From: Favolaschia claudopus
Taxonomy: Eukaryota; Basidiomycota; Agaricomycetes; Agaricales; Mycenaceae
Direction: 5' to 3'
Length of the DNA: 64,000 nucleotides
Assembly: GCA_037176885.1 (NCBI GenBank)
Contig: JAWWNJ010000045.1
Coordinates: 310,001 to 374,000 of the forward strand
A model generated the notes under the pieces. It was not told the DNA's origin. It saw only the letters and a list, made by a program, of their open reading frames with translations, and did not search any database. The position numbers and the translations under genes are program-made. Below are positions 24,282 through 36,031 of the stretch, piece after piece; positions within the stretch are counted from its first letter, which is position 1; every line of letters begins with the position of its first letter.

Positions 24282-25320
24282 CTAACTCGGCGGAGCGGAA
24301 CCATCTGTGGTATAATTCGAGTGGTCCAGCTGCATTTCGTCGCCGATCGACCAACCTGCCCCATAGACGTCCATCCCAGCGTACCCGGAGCCTTCCATAT
24401 AATTGGCAAAGTACTCGTTGGCCCCAGAGCACGGATTGGGGGATGTTGCTGGATTCGATGATAGTGGCGTGGTAGAAAATGGCTGAGCATGCGAAGATGT
24501 ATGTTGGTGGCGGGAGGGGGAGGAGGAAGATTGTGGTATGGTGCGCTGGCATAGATACTGCATCGCATGGATCGTCTGGAGATTCCAAGCGTGCTTTGAA
24601 TCAAGTTCCGGAGGAGGTTGATGCGGAGAAGGTCGATATCGAGGCGCGAGGTAGTCGTACGGTCCGGCCCCAGGAGACGTCGACGACGAAGAGGGCACTG
24701 GAAGGAGCATCGGAGCTGAGGCGCGGCGGGGAGGGTGATGTGAATGGGAGGAGGAGGAGGAAGAGGATGAGCGGTGTTTGGATCGCGAAGTGGATGCCGA
24801 GCACGAGGACGACGAGCGAACGAGATTCGGATTTAGCTGCAAAGACGAGGGCGATTCTCGCCTGTGCAATGAGTGATGTGGGTCTAAACTCGATATCGAT
24901 GTGGAGGAATAGTTGGCGGAAGTGAGGGGTGGAGCCCATACGCGGGGGCCCATCGAAGCCGAATCCAGGTTGATCAATTCGGGTTCTGGTGGTAAGTCCG
25001 ACCCGCCAGTCAATAGAGGGCTTGCAGACGCCGACGATTGCTGGTCGGGTTCCGTAGATTGAGAGGCCGCGACGTATTCGCATGTGAATCGTTTGCGGAT
25101 GCAATACGCGCAGGGATTCTTGGGCGGGTTTTCTGTGGTTATGCACTGATGTATGCAAACTTAGGAAGAGGGAGACAACGAAAGGAGGAAGAAGACAGAC
25201 GCGGATTTTTCTCCGTCTGCAGTGAACGCATGCGATAATTGTCCTTCGCCGCTTTCCCGACTTGGACAGTGGACCATCATTGACGACTTCGAGTTCGGGA
25301 GATGCTAGGGAGTCAGACAT
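24282..25320 (-). CDS. Zn2Cys6 fungal transcription factor, copy 1
   Basis: Exons 25320-25201 and 25145-24282 with a 55 bp intron give 327 residues. The GAL4-type binuclear cluster is complete once spliced: ACVHCRRRKIR-C, ten residues, then CAYCIRKRFTC. That is C-x2-C-x6-C-x10-C-x2-C-x6-C, with the intron falling just before the third cysteine. Basic residues KRRR precede the cluster. The rest is Ser/Pro-rich and disordered, with two conserved islands shared with the paralogue at 39,836: GPYDYLAPRYRPSP and KHAWNLQTIHAMQYLCQRT. No fungal-specific middle-homology domain is present, so this is a short regulator. The start ATG at 25320 leaves a 26-residue N-terminal arm. Expected to be a nuclear DNA-binding regulator; target genes unknown. 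Confidence 0.9.
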
Positions 25321-27327
25321 TCGGGAGAGAATCAAATAAATTCGATACTTGGCTTTAATATGAGAACGTTGGCCAACGAAGAGTGACTGTGTAACAACAA
25401 CGAGGCCGCTGGCCGTCAAATTGTGTGAAACACTTTACGTTTCCACTTCGAATCGGTATACAAATGTGCTGCGGAATAAACTATCAGATTGTTGATAGGT
25501 GTCATCAGGCCCCCGGCCTGGCCTAAATCCCCCTCGACGAGGACTGCGCACAGTCAATCAGCGGTTGAGATAGACCGTGTGGCAAAAGAGAAGGTTGAAA
25601 ACTTCGCTGCGATTTTCAAACCAGGAAATTTGTCTGTGTTGTTCCAAAATAGGAAGTTCACGTTGATCGAGGCAAGTTTTGCTTCCGAAAGCAAAGCGAC
25701 AGCCGGGCCTAAGCGAGCAGTAATAGCGAAGTGACCGGGGGCCGGGGTTTGTGAGGTAGCTATATTTTCGCGGGAAGGACAATCAACAGCTGTAAGAGAT
25801 GCGTTTTGGTCCATTAGACGTCATCGGTATATTCTAACGCACTGGTCAAATTTCCCGCCCATAAGATACGGAGAGTTGTCACCAATGTATGGTACCCCAC
25901 TCAAATGAAGCGTATTCCTCAATTTCTGAGTTCAGCACGATGCACTGGGAGGCATACTTCAACCACTCACGATGAGTCGACCTTCAACGAGTTGTTGGAC
26001 TTGAACTTGTGAGACCAGCGCGGACCACTCAAGCGGCGCAGTTTTCACATGTGGATCTGTGGGGGGATCGACGCTTCGCAATGAGGATGATCGACGCGTC
26101 AAGTGTCAGCAAGTGTCCCGGCCCAAATGTTTTTAGTGACGGGATCGAAAATACCAGCGAGCGATCCGTCAACGGAAGCGGAAATGCCGTCGAAGCGGTA
26201 GGCAGGTAGGTTACTCGGAGCCTCTCGGAGCTCCGAGTCCCGTGAAGCTGCTTCGGAGGTTGAATAGCCGTGAATAGTCATTGAATCTGGTTGAATGGAG
26301 CTCAGAGCTTTGAGTAAAGCTGGAGGAACGGCAAATGGCTATTTAAATTCTACCTGAGGCCTCAGGCTGAGCACTGATCGGATAAGCGGAGAGCTTCTGG
26401 CATCTCTTGGCTGAATCTTGGCCAGAGGCGTCCACCACCGGGAGCTTCAACATTGGTTAAACGGCTTCAGCTCAACTTGAGTGAGCAAGAAATCACATTC
26501 TTTCGAGGCTTCGTTGCTTGGGTGTCTGGTTAACCGGTTGAGGGCCACTGGGTGACAACACATTCGGCGAATAGGTACTGGCTGTTACTGATCATGAATG
26601 ACTATGAATGACGAGGAGCTTCGAGGGACTCGGAGTCGGAGACTCGGAGGGAGGCGAGTGATTGGGAATTTAGACCACGAAAAGGTCGACTCTGAGGGTC
26701 TTAGATACTTCATTCTCGAGAAGGCCCATTTGAACCAGTATTTGGGAGCTTGAGCGTCTAAGCTTGCAGAAGCGACTCGAGGAAGGGAAGTGGTGGCGAA
26801 GAAGAAACCGTCGAAGTTCGGATCAAGAATCAAGATCAATCAATCATGATGCTGTCGTTTTTCAAAGAAACGGGCCGAACGACAATCCTTCATTATCACC
26901 ACTCCTTAGCTCTCCTTGGCCACTCCGCTGGATGTCGGACAAGTGACGCGGGTTTCCTCCGGCGTTTTCAGCTGTATTCTCAATTTGTTTCCCAGAATCA
27001 ACAAATTCGAATCAATGCGGAAGGAGTCGGAGTCCCGTACCAGGTGGCAACTGGCAAACTCAGGTCTACCGTTCAACGTCGAGCTCGAGCTTGGTATATT
27101 GGTTCCCTTGCCGCTTAGAACCTTTGGTCATCGCCAGCTCAACCTCCCATCCCAATGTGAACTCACTCGGAACGCCAACACACGAAGCGGAGGATCCGGA
27201 ATGGCGGCAACCTGAAGTCGAATGAGACTCTGTCTGAGACATTTCCCTTCCTCCCCATCCTCCGCCGCAGCCTCAATACTGGCACTCCAGTCTACCCCCC
27301 GTCAAGCATTTCGTCTGCCCAGCTATC
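25321..27327. other. Intergenic with Ser/Glu-codon-like simple repeats
   Basis: No supported gene. From 26,200 to 26,780 the sequence is rich in short direct and inverted copies of CTCGGAG, GAGCTTCGAG and similar words. Open frames here are short and overlap. Confidence 0.4.
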
Positions 27328-28583
27328 ATGGCTCCACTAACTCGCGACAAGGCCGAACTCTTCTCTACCGTCTTCGAAGGAATCTGCTACGGTATCAAAC
27401 AACAAATACCTTGCGTCGATTCCATGTATTACTCACTTGGCACTCACCACATCCAGGTTTCTCCCTCCTCATGTTCGCCATAACGCTCTGGGTCCTCCTC
27501 GGCGATCGTTCTCCCAAACAAATCAACAAACCAATCGTCGTCATCGCATGTCTATTGTTCATCCTGAGTACAATAGTCAGTGTTCCTCTCACCTAACTAG
27601 CCTTCGTCTTGGATTGCGTCAATAATTCAAAACGCACTTCAATTCTAGCACCTAGCAATCGACATCGACCGCTTGAATTTGGGGTTCTTCGTCTATCGAG
27701 ACACGTACCCGGGCGGTCCGATAGAGTGGTTCGCGAATCCAACCCTCCCGTTATGGATCGTCAAGACCTCTGTTTATAGTTTCCAGACCGCGATCGGAGA
27801 TGGCGTTGTGGTGAGTGTTTATAGCTCAGGCTGTTCGGAATGAGTAATCACGTTCTGAACATATTTAGATCTATCGTTGCTATCAAGTATGGCGTTCGAT
27901 ATGGATCGCCGCTTTCCTGTCTCTTCTCTGGATATTTGTCGCAGGTAAGCGTCGAACAACCAAGCATCCTCGTCGCATACGTAACCTTTCATTCACAGTG
28001 ACCGCTGCTGGCTCCATATACGCCGCTTCGCGAGCCCCAGCAGACCCAACAAACCACTTCGCCGGGATTCTGCCCGACTGGATCACCACCTTCATCGCAT
28101 CAACATGGACCTGCAACCTAACAGCCACCCGTAAACAAATTCCCTCCTCTCACCATTTCCCCAACCCCTCCACTAACTAACCTTCCATCCCCTCCCACCT
28201 CCACAGTTCTCCTCGCCTTCAAACTCTGGCGCGTCACCCGCGCCACCCGGCACCACCGCTTCGGCCCACGAAGCCCCCTCTCATCCCTCCTCATCGTCGT
28301 CATCGACGCAGGCGCCCTCTACTCCACCGCTCTCATGGTCCTCCTCATCTTCTACGTCCTCCGCCTCGACGCAGCGTATCTCGTCCTCAACGCCGTCGTC
28401 CCCATCATCTCCATATCCTTCCATATGATCTTCCTCCGTCTCGGGCTGCAGAATCGGCTGGGGAGTGTGGATAAGCAGCAGGGGACGGAGAATGATGCGC
28501 GTTATAGTATCACGGTGATGGTGACGACTGAATCGATATCGGACCGTCCTCTCTCTGGATCGACTCTGCAGGGAGGATTCTAG
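27328..28583 (+). CDS. Polytopic membrane protein, basidiomycete 7-TM-like
   Basis: Six exons: 27328-27391, 27457-27575, 27649-27810, 27869-27944, 27999-28130 and 28207-28583, giving 309 residues with consistent phases. Hydrophobic helices in order: FSLLMFAITLWVLL, PIVVIACLLFILSTI, a segment around TSVYSFQTAIGDGVV followed by IYRCYQVWRSIWIAAFL, SLLWIFVAVTAAGSIYAA, WITTFIASTWTCNLTAT-LLAF, SSLLIVVIDAGALYSTALMVLL, and AYLVLNAVVPIISISFHMIF. The D-x-x-x-IYRCYQVW.S.W block and the seven-helix layout are typical of a large mushroom-specific family of unassigned membrane proteins, loosely receptor-like. The C-terminal tail of about 40 residues is polar. Start ATG 27328 gives MAPLTRDKAELFSTVFEGICYG. 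Function not assigned. Confidence 0.83.
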
Positions 28584-30119
28584 GAGACGGAGTGAGCGAC
28601 GGATGATAGGATCGTTCAGTCTCGTTGCAATTTATATAACACTATTTCGACATTTCCATACAGTAAACCTGCAAATACCTTAGATTAGCGCCTATGCGAG
28701 AATCATTGGGAGACGGAATCCTCACCATTCTACGATCTTCAAGTCGCTCTATACAAATCGTCGTTTCAAGACACGCCGTCAAGCTCCCCTCATCGAAATT
28801 CACCCACGCGATTTGATAGCAAGGGACCGCGCCCAAAAGCGAAACCTCGTCGAGCAACGCAAGCAATAAGCATGCTAGCATCGATCGAAGATTCGAAACC
28901 CTCCCAAATGCTGCCTATGAGCTAGCCAACGAGGAAGGCATACACATCCACCCTCAATTTCCAGGCATTTGGCAGCCTTCGCCATCTCACCGAATTGGAT
29001 TCTCTATAGTGGCTACCTCGAGCTCGCCTCTCCAAGTCTAAACGAACGACGACGGCGTGTATGAACGCTGCGAGAAGCTGGCCATCATCCCGAACGTATG
29101 TATACGAGCGCCCGAGCGTCTCTGAGACTGGGAATGTCTCCGACAACCATTGGCTTCCGCCCAGCTTCTGCGGTCCACACCGGAGACAGCCTTAGACTCT
29201 CCGCCAATGAGGACCCACTCCGGCCTTATGGCTCTAGATCTCCCAGTACCAACCCCACCCCGCCTTCCCCAAATCCCGCCTCATCCGTATGTACACAGTA
29301 CCCTCCCCTCCCGTCCGCTGGTTGTCACCACCCCCACCCCTACAAAACAAACAACAAGCACGATCAATACAGCTCCCACCGCACCGCACCCCACCTCGCT
29401 TCCAGCATGAAAATTAAAATTCCAAATAAATTGCGAATAATGAATCACGAATCCCATACACCACCACGGTCACTCTCACATTCAGCGGGAACTGAAGAGC
29501 AAGGCAAAAACCGTATGTACACGGCAGCCGCGAATTCACGCTGCAGGGACTCGCGACCCCGAGCTGCTTCCCGCGCGGTGGTAGTAGCAATAGAAACGCC
29601 GGGGACGTAGCCGTCTCTACCGCGTGTACTCATGCCCGTCCCCCGTCTCCCCGCACGAGGCCGTGTCGTTCAGGCACAACGAGGGGGGAATACACCCTCC
29701 ACGGCCGCGCCGCCCGGCCTCATACTCCCACTCCCACTCCTCCGCACACCCGAGTCTTAGTCTATCCCGCCCCCGCCCTCCCATTCTCGGCCTAACGCCC
29801 AACCCCCCTCCTCTCCCCTCCTCTGGCTCCCTGAAATAAAACACAGACACAGACACACACCCTCACGAGTCGCGCCTCCCCCACACACATATACACGCGC
29901 TCCCATCGACATCTCGCGGATGGCAGCGAATGCAGACAACTCGACATCTCACCTCACACCAGCTGCCGCACGGACGCGTGCACATACATACACGAGACGC
30001 GACTCAGGGGCGACGGCGAGGAGACAAACGCAACGTCCCCCACCGGCTGCAGCACCTGCTCATTCGCATCTCCCTATTCGAGTCCCGTGCACCTCCGACA
30101 GAGTCCAATCTGAGCGTAA

Positions 30120-30660
30120 AAGAAGAGAAATCAGCGGCGGCGAGGAAAGCTCGACTCGATATTCCACGTCGGCTGCAGCTGCGATATCCCGCACACCCTC
30201 TACTCACATTTACTCCTCGTTCTCAGATAGCACAAGCCGCGCGCGAATACGCCTGTCTCGAGAACGAGGAAAGAGGAATCGAAACGAGACGAGACCTGGG
30301 GCGGCGGCGGCGAGGAAAGGTCGACATCGACCTTACATCTATATCAGACAGAATGAGTTCACTGTGTGCATACTACCGGGAAACATACCATACCCCATAC
30401 ACGACACCGACTCAGGGGACAATCGCTCGCAGTTCGTGCGAGGGGGCCACGGCCAAGGAGGAGAAAACGAAACGAGGAAAGCTCGGCGTGACAGTTATCC
30501 CGTATTCCGCGCACCCTCTACTCACGTCTCCTGCACGTCGTTCCCACGTAACACAAGCGCCTTGTGCCTCCACTCGAGAACGAAGCAAGAGCAGTGGAAA
30601 CGAGACCTGGGACGGCGGCGGCGGCTGCGAGGAAAGGTCGAGGTCACATCTATGGGAGAA
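30120..30660 (+). repeat. Degenerate tandem repeat, about 2 copies of 320-340 bp
   Basis: GAGGAAAGCTCG at about 30,149 with ATATCCCGCACACCCTCTAC at about 30,184 recurs as GAGGAAAGCTCG (30,473) with ATTCCGCGCACCCTCTACTC. GGCGGCGGCGAGGAAAGGTCGA (about 30,302) recurs at about 30,614. A 348-codon frame across 29,920-30,966 is a by-product of this repeat and not a believable protein. Confidence 0.55.
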
Positions 30661-30909
30661 AGAATGAGAAGAAGAATGATGATGAGCCTATGCTCTGAGA
30701 GCGGCAAACGTACCCCGTGCCTAAGCATTTTCGTCTTCACCTTGATCCCGGCGTACGTACGGATTCGGAGGCGTTCATGCCAGGGAGGATTACCACGAAG
30801 GGTGAATAAGGTAGCACGATGCACGGCGGGCGATCGTCTGGTCTGCAGGCGGGGTGGGGACGCCTCGAACCTTCAAATTCGAGTAGAGGAGGGTTATGGC
30901 GACACAACA

Positions 30910-31260
30910 GATAGATTCGCATTCGATTGGCTTGAGAGCCGAAACTGTAGTATACAGCGAGATTAGCATGGAGATAGCTCGAAGGAACGGATGAAGGAAC
31001 GTACGCTTAGGCCTACGTACCCGTCCCCCCACCCTCGGCGACAACCGCCTAAGAGGGTGAATATACTGCACGGCGGTGGCGAGCTGAAGGAGGGGGTAGC
31101 GGCGCGACGTATTCGATTAGCCTGAGAGACGAGAGTCTAAACAGAATATCAGCATCGAGATAGAATGAAGGGACCCAGGCGGACGGACGTACACTCCAGA
31201 CAACGTATCTGCTCGGGCGTATGTACCCATACGCATGCCCCTACCCCGCCCTCCGCGCCC
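30910..31260 (+). repeat. Degenerate tandem repeat, about 2 copies of 195 bp
   Basis: The block beginning ATTCGATTGGCTTGAGAG (about 30,922) is repeated as ATTCGATTAGCCTGAGAG (about 31,110). Each is followed by similar words (AGCATGGAGATAG versus AGCATCGAGATAG) and a CGTACGTAC-type stretch. Confidence 0.5.
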
Positions 31261-32013
31261 AGCGATACGCCAAAGCTGCTCGTCACCTAGGGCGGGCGAG
31301 TACTAGTGTCATCCCTTCGCGACATGTACACCCGGCCTTCCTCCTCTCTGGCCGCGCATGAACCCAATCTTGATGCAGCTCCTCTGTCTTCCGCGCGTAG
31401 ACACCTCGATTCCGAGACACGTCAGCCTCCCAATCCCATCCCATCCACAGCCAGTCCGGGTCGTCGGTCGGGAGGGTGACTGATTGATTCGCTCAAGAGT
31501 CATGAATTGATTGAAGTGACCGCGAGTCGCTCAGCCTCAGCGGAGAAATGTGCGGCAGCGAGAGACTCAGGAAGGGGGAATGAATACACAGAGTCACTGT
31601 TTGAGTGCGCGGGACGTCGGGCGGCCCTGTGGCGAGGACATGGGCGCGGCGGCGCTGGACGCAGGGAAGGGGAGCGATCATGATACATGCTCGTTGCTCA
31701 TGAATTGGACGTTGTACGTCAATATGCTGGGCGACGGTGCCGAACGCCTGTCCGCAAACGGCTGGGGATCACAAGAATTGAGGCGAGAGGACAGCGTTGA
31801 GTCTTGACATGGCAAGGACGCTGAGCTGCACTTTGGCCTTGCGTTGGGCGTGTTTGGCAAATCCCGCATCACCCGCTTTTGGTGCTTCCCTTGCCTTTTT
31901 AAGACCCCATCAGATCTCGACTCCTTCTCTCTCACGTTCACTCACTCACTAGTACAGTTACTCTCGAAATCTACAACGCTAGCATGGTTCTCGAACTTAT
32001 CAAAAGAACTCAA

Positions 32014-32107
32014 CGACTCGATTCCGAGCGGCTCCTACTTATATCCAAATCTTGTCGGAAACCCTGAGTACAATGCGGGTGATGCCTGTTCGACTCAGGC
32101 AGAGTCG
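32014..32107 (+). tRNA. tRNA-like cassette 1 (degenerate)
   Basis: T-arm GCCTG-TTCGACT-CAGGC at 32084-32100. The acceptor ends pair CGACTC/GAGTCG. The D-arm is altered (TTCCGAGCGGCTCC). T4 at 32129. Confidence 0.3.
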
Positions 32108-32188
32108 ATGAATAAGCTCCAGATTCCCTTTTGTTTCGACCACCGCAGTACTCTCTGTTTACCCTTCGTACAGCCTGTAGGAACTGAA

Positions 32189-32285
32189 GACTCTGCGACC
32201 GGATCGCCTCCACGCCGTTTGGTCGAAGCAAATATCGAATGCCGTGCCGCAGCGGATCAAGCCTGTTCAACTCAGGCACGAGTCA
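32189..32285 (+). tRNA. tRNA-like cassette 2
   Basis: Acceptor GACTC/GAGTC, D-arm GCGA-CCGGA-TCGC, T-arm GCCTG-TTCAACT-CAGGC (32261-32277), T6 terminator 32306-32311. The middle is diverged, with no clear anticodon loop. Confidence 0.35.
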
Positions 32286-32548
32286 CTCGCAATACAAAGG
32301 TGTTCTTTTTTCTTCCCTTTTCTAAGACTTAAAGCACTGAGTACATCGTCTAGGAATCGACATTTCCCGTCGCGCAAGACGGATTTGAACATCTTTCTTC
32401 GTTGACAATGATGGTCAAAATTCAAATGCGAGTCTAAGCGGAAGGCGGCCGTCCATTACAAATTAAACGAACTTGCTTCGATCCACAGTATGTCTCACTT
32501 GATTCTTGCAGCTTTCGGTAAGCCCCATCGACCTGAAGGCCAAAGTTC

Positions 32549-32619
32549 AACTCGCTTTGCATCCTTAGTGATCTTATGCTCCGATCCCGACGTCGTCTGT
32601 TCGACCCAGACACGCGTTA
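32549..32619 (+). tRNA. tRNA-like cassette 3 (variant, diverged 5' half)
   Basis: T-arm GTCTG-TTCGACC-CAGAC (32595-32611), T7 at 32641. The 5' half differs from the other copies. The surrounding 160 bp is duplicated at 34,010-34,170. Confidence 0.3.
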
Positions 32620-32850
32620 TTCGTGGACTCCACTGGAAAGTTTTTTTCTGCGCCACAGAAGAATCAACTTCAAGTTTAAGCAGGTTCAGCGTTCTAGTTA
32701 CTGTTTTTTTTTCCAACAGATTACTCTCCACTTATCCAACTTGAATGCAGCGACCTAAACAGACTTCAATGATAGCCAGAAATTCTGACAAGTAAGCACC
32801 TCCTCTAGTCACTCCGCTTAGCCAAACAAAATTGCTACAGAAGGTAGAGA

Positions 32851-32943
32851 GACTCGATTGCGAGCGGCTCGCCTCTACTTCATCTACATTGTAGGGGTTG
32901 CGTTGTTCTGTGGAGTTCGCCTGTTCGCCTCGGGCACGAGTCA
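32851..32943 (+). tRNA. tRNA-like cassette 4, CAT in anticodon position
   Basis: GACTCG/CGAGTC acceptor, D-arm GCG-AGCGGCT-CGC, anticodon loop TTCATC with about 25 bp inserted after it, T-arm GCCTG-TTCGCCT-CGGGC (one G-U), T5 at 32965. Confidence 0.5.
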
Positions 32944-33136
32944 TGGGTTTGCACGATGTTGAACTTTTTATCACTTTTCCTTTTCCATGTTTCTCGCCTC
33001 GAGGTTCAACGGGGTTCCATTTTATCTTTCCAACCATACTCACCGCTTACCTTCACAGTTGGAAAATTCAATCATTACCAGAAATTCAAGTACCTTGTCC
33101 AGTCATTCAAACCAAACAAATTTCCCGTAGACATAC

Positions 33137-33243
33137 GACTCGATCGCGAGGGGCTCGTCTCTGCTTCATCTAGGGGTGGCGCAAATATTGATTGAACAAT
33201 TGAATTGCTATGGTGCTCGCCTGCTCGACTCAGGCTCGAGTCA
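33137..33243 (+). tRNA. tRNA-like cassette 5, CAT in anticodon position
   Basis: Acceptor GACTCGA/TCGAGTC 7 bp. T-loop CTCGACT (T54 replaced). Longer insertion after the anticodon loop (about 40 bp). T5 at 33261. Confidence 0.4.
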
Positions 33244-33445
33244 TAAGTGGGCGATGTGTCTTTTTCATTATTATTCACTTCCCAGGTTTCCCGCCTCGAA
33301 GTTCAACTGCCCTCGATATCCGGTTTTCCGACCACCACACCTGATTTAATGATTACCTTCAATTCACACAAATTGATAATCAGACCTCAGCGTCCTCATC
33401 AAGTCACTCCGGTTTCCCAAACAATTTTCCTGTAGAAAAAAATAC

Positions 33446-33538
33446 GACTCGATCGCGAGCGGCTCGCCTCTGCTTCATCTAGTTCTGCTGCTCTCATTTA
33501 TACCGCGGAGCTTGCCTGTTCGACTCAGGCGCGAGTCA
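33446..33538 (+). tRNA. tRNA-like cassette 6, CAT in anticodon position
   Basis: Acceptor GACTCG/CGAGTC, D-arm GCG-AGCGGCT-CGC, anticodon stem TCTGC/GCGGA, loop TTCATC, T-arm perfect, T5 at 33553. One of the best-folding copies. Confidence 0.5.
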
Positions 33539-33723
33539 TAAGCGGTGAGATCTTTTTCTTTTTATTCTCGCCTGCCAGGTTTCCCGCCTCCAGATTCAAC
33601 AGGGGTCTGATTTTTCCAACGAGCTTACTTTCACAATTACAGAATTCAATCATGAGCAGAATCCAGCGTCCTTGTCAAGTCATGATCACTGCGCTCACCC
33701 GAACAAATTTCCTACAAAAGGTA

Positions 33724-33816
33724 GACTCGATTGCGAGGGGCTCACCTCTGCTTCATCTACGTTGTAGGCGTTGCATTGGGCCGTGGAGTTCGCCTGTTCG
33801 ACTCAGGCACGAGTCA
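33724..33816 (+). tRNA. tRNA-like cassette 7, CAT in anticodon position
   Basis: Acceptor GACTCG/CGAGTC, D-stem weakened (CAC for CGC), loop TTCATC, T-arm perfect (33792-33808), T4 at 33836 followed by another T4. Confidence 0.45.
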
Positions 33817-34051
33817 TTCCATATCCGGATCACTATTTTGTTTTCAAGACTTTTACGCTGATTGCCCTTTCTTTTTTCATCTTTGGAACCATTGGCCGAA
33901 TGTCGCGCGGAAGACTTATAGCATCTTTCTTCAGTTGGCGTTCAAATGCGAATCATGCCCCGACCACCACCCCCAAAGCAAACGAACTCGCTTCGGAAGC
34001 ATGTGTTACCCTATCCTCGAAGCTTTGGGTAAGTCCCATCGACCTGAAGGC

Positions 34052-34128
34052 CAAAATTCAACTCTTTGCATCCTTAGTGATCTTATGCTCCAATCCCGAC
34101 GTCGTCTGTTCGACTCAGACACGCGCTA
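34052..34128 (+). tRNA. tRNA-like cassette 8 (variant, duplicate of cassette 3)
   Basis: T-arm GTCTG-TTCGACT-CAGAC (34104-34120), T8 at 34150. The 5' half is diverged as in cassette 3. Confidence 0.3.
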
Positions 34129-34370
34129 TTCGTGGACTCCACTGGGAACTTTTTTTTCTGCGCCACAGAAGAATCATTTGCGCGGGGTTTAACTTCAAGT
34201 TTAAGCAGGTTCATCCACTGTTTCTTTTTCTCTCAAAAGATTACTTTCCCTCATCCAATGAAGCTACCTTTACAAAATTCGATCACCGTGACAACCAGAA
34301 TTCAAGTAAGTACCTCCTGGAGTCCTCATCACTGCACTCACCCAACCAAGATTCCTACAGGAGGCAGAGA

Positions 34371-34460
34371 GACTCGATTGCGAGGGGCTCGCCTCCACCC
34401 CACCTATCTGTTCTGGTGTTTCTAGTGTGAAGTTCGCCTGTTCGGCTCAGGCACGAGTCA
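34371..34460 (+). tRNA. tRNA-like cassette 9
   Basis: Acceptor GACTCG/CGAGTC. Anticodon region CCACCCCACCT lacks T33. T-arm GCCTG-TTCGGCT-CAGGC, T5 at 34476. Confidence 0.4.
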
Positions 34461-34658
34461 TACTTCCTCAAACTCTTTTTAATTTTTTGTTCTTCCTGTC
34501 CGTGACCCTCGCCTCGAGGTTCATTATCTTTGCAACCATCTTGCTTACCTTCGCAACATAGCAGAATTTAATCATGACCAGGATTTCTGACAAGTAAGTA
34601 CCTCGCCCAGTCATGATCGCTGCACTCACCCAACTAAAATTGCTACAGAAGGAGGAGA

Positions 34659-34748
34659 GACTCGATTGCGAGCGGCTCGCCTCCACCCTACCTATTTGTT
34701 CTGGTATTTCTAGCGTGGAATTCGCCTGTTCGACTCAGGCTCGAGTCA
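34659..34748 (+). tRNA. tRNA-like cassette 10
   Basis: Acceptor GACTCGA/TCGAGTC all 7 bp. Anticodon stem TCCAC/GTGGA perfect. Loop CCTACC lacks T33. T-arm perfect, T6 at 34772. Confidence 0.45.
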
Positions 34749-35035
34749 TTCCTCATCGTACGATGCAAATCTTTTTTCTTCTGCAAGAGTTGGACGCTGA
34801 TAACATCGTCCTTGCATCCTAGGAACCGAAATTTGACCGAATCTCTCGTCGCCCAACGTCGAAATATCTTCTTCAGGCGACGTTCGAATGTGAATTCTGC
34901 CCCCGACCACCAGGATCAACAAACTCGGAAGTACGTCTCACTCCATTCTCAAAGCTTGAAGCTTAGCTCTCGGTAGGTACTACAAACTAAGGACTCTCCT
35001 CCTCTAAGCTACCGACTCACCAGGTAGAATTTAAG

Positions 35036-35098
35036 CCTGGACTCCCCCGGACACAACACGCCTGTTCGACTCAGGCAGCTCAGGCCAGGCTCGAGTCA
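35036..35098 (+). tRNA. tRNA-like cassette 11 (broken)
   Basis: T-arm GCCTG-TTCGACT-CAGGC at 35060-35076 is followed by a 14 bp partial duplication before TCGAGTC. The 5' half is not recognisable. T4 at 35121. Confidence 0.25.
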
Positions 35099-35314
35099 CT
35101 GCATAATGTGAAAGGCGATGTTTTCTCCTTCTTTTGATTCGTACTACTGTACTAGCACTTCCCAGGTTTCCCCCGAGTTTCAACTGGCCTCGACATCCGG
35201 GTTTCAAATTTCATCTTTCCGACCATCCTTCACCCTTACAGAATTCAATACCCGTTCAAGTCAGTCACTTGCCAAGTTACTGCACTTACCCAACCAAGAT
35301 CCCTTCGCAAACAC

Positions 35315-35414
35315 GACTCGATTGCGAGTGGCTCGCCTCTGCTTCATCTAATCCTCGAAACACTGAACTCAATCCATACTGTGGAGCCTGCCTGTTCGAC
35401 TCAGGCTCGAGTCA
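35315..35414 (+). tRNA. tRNA-like cassette 12, CAT in anticodon position
   Basis: Acceptor GACTCGA/TCGAGTC 7 bp, D-arm GCG-AGTGGCT-CGC, loop TTCATC, T-arm perfect, T5 at 35440. Confidence 0.5.
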
Positions 35415-35636
35415 TAACCGTCCGGGTGTGTAACGCTTCTTTTTATCATTTTGCTCTTCCTTTCCGTGACCCTCGCCTCGAGGTTCAACAGGGCTCTTAT
35501 CTTTCCACCCATCGTGCTTACCTTCGCCGAATAGCAGAATTCAAGCATGTCAGGAATCCTGACAAATAAGTACCTCGTCCAGGTCCAGTCCTGATCATTG
35601 CACTTACGCAACCAAAATTGGTACAGAAGGAGGAGA

Positions 35637-35733
35637 GACTCGATTGCGAGCGGCTCGCCTCTGCTTCATCTGAGCCAATGCCATAGCTGCATACTTACTG
35701 TGGGGCCCGCCTGTTCGACTCAGGCACGAGTCA
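35637..35733 (+). tRNA. tRNA-like cassette 13, CAT in anticodon position
   Basis: Acceptor GACTCG/CGAGTC, D-arm GCG-AGCGGCT-CGC, loop TTCATC, T-arm perfect (35709-35725), T5 at 35755. Confidence 0.5.
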
Positions 35734-35935
35734 TAGGTGTGTAGAACGGTCCTATTTTTATTTTTCCTTCTTTCCGGGTTTCTCATCTCGAGATTCGACT
35801 GGCCTCGATATCGGGCCTTGATTTTTCAACGATACTTCTTTTCCTTCACTGTTGCAGAATATAGAATTTCCGGAATTGATTCAAGTCACTCGTCGACTTA
35901 CTGCACTCACCCAGACGAAATTTCTGCAGAAATAC

Positions 35936-36031
35936 GACTCGATTGCGAGCGGCTCGCCTCGACTTCATCTATCTGCGCTCTGGTCATGCTGCATACCGTG
36001 GAGTTCGCCTGTTCGACTCAGGCTCGAGTCA
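35936..36031 (+). tRNA. tRNA-like cassette 14, CAT in anticodon position
   Basis: Acceptor GACTCGA/TCGAGTC 7 bp, D-arm GCG-AGCGGCT-CGC, loop TTCATC, about 27 bp insertion, 4-base variable loop, T-arm perfect, T7 at 36055. The best overall cloverleaf. Confidence 0.55.

Larger units (their letters stand above)
28584..31979. other. Gene-poor, low-complexity interval
   Basis: Minus-strand frames at 28,881-28,642 and 29,146-28,922 have protein-like composition (LLLALLDEVSLLGAVPCYQ; RLPNAWKLRVDVYAFLV) and could be the decayed end of an F-box-like gene. 29,240-29,880 is CT-rich. 29,920-31,260 contains degenerate tandem repeats, listed separately. 31,300-31,980 shows nothing. Confidence 0.4.

Noticed and set aside
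29920..30966. 348-codon open frame on the plus strand
   Set aside because: Composition is Arg/Ser/Thr-biased and follows an imperfect nucleotide tandem repeat. A second long frame overlaps it, and no domain or splice structure supports it.
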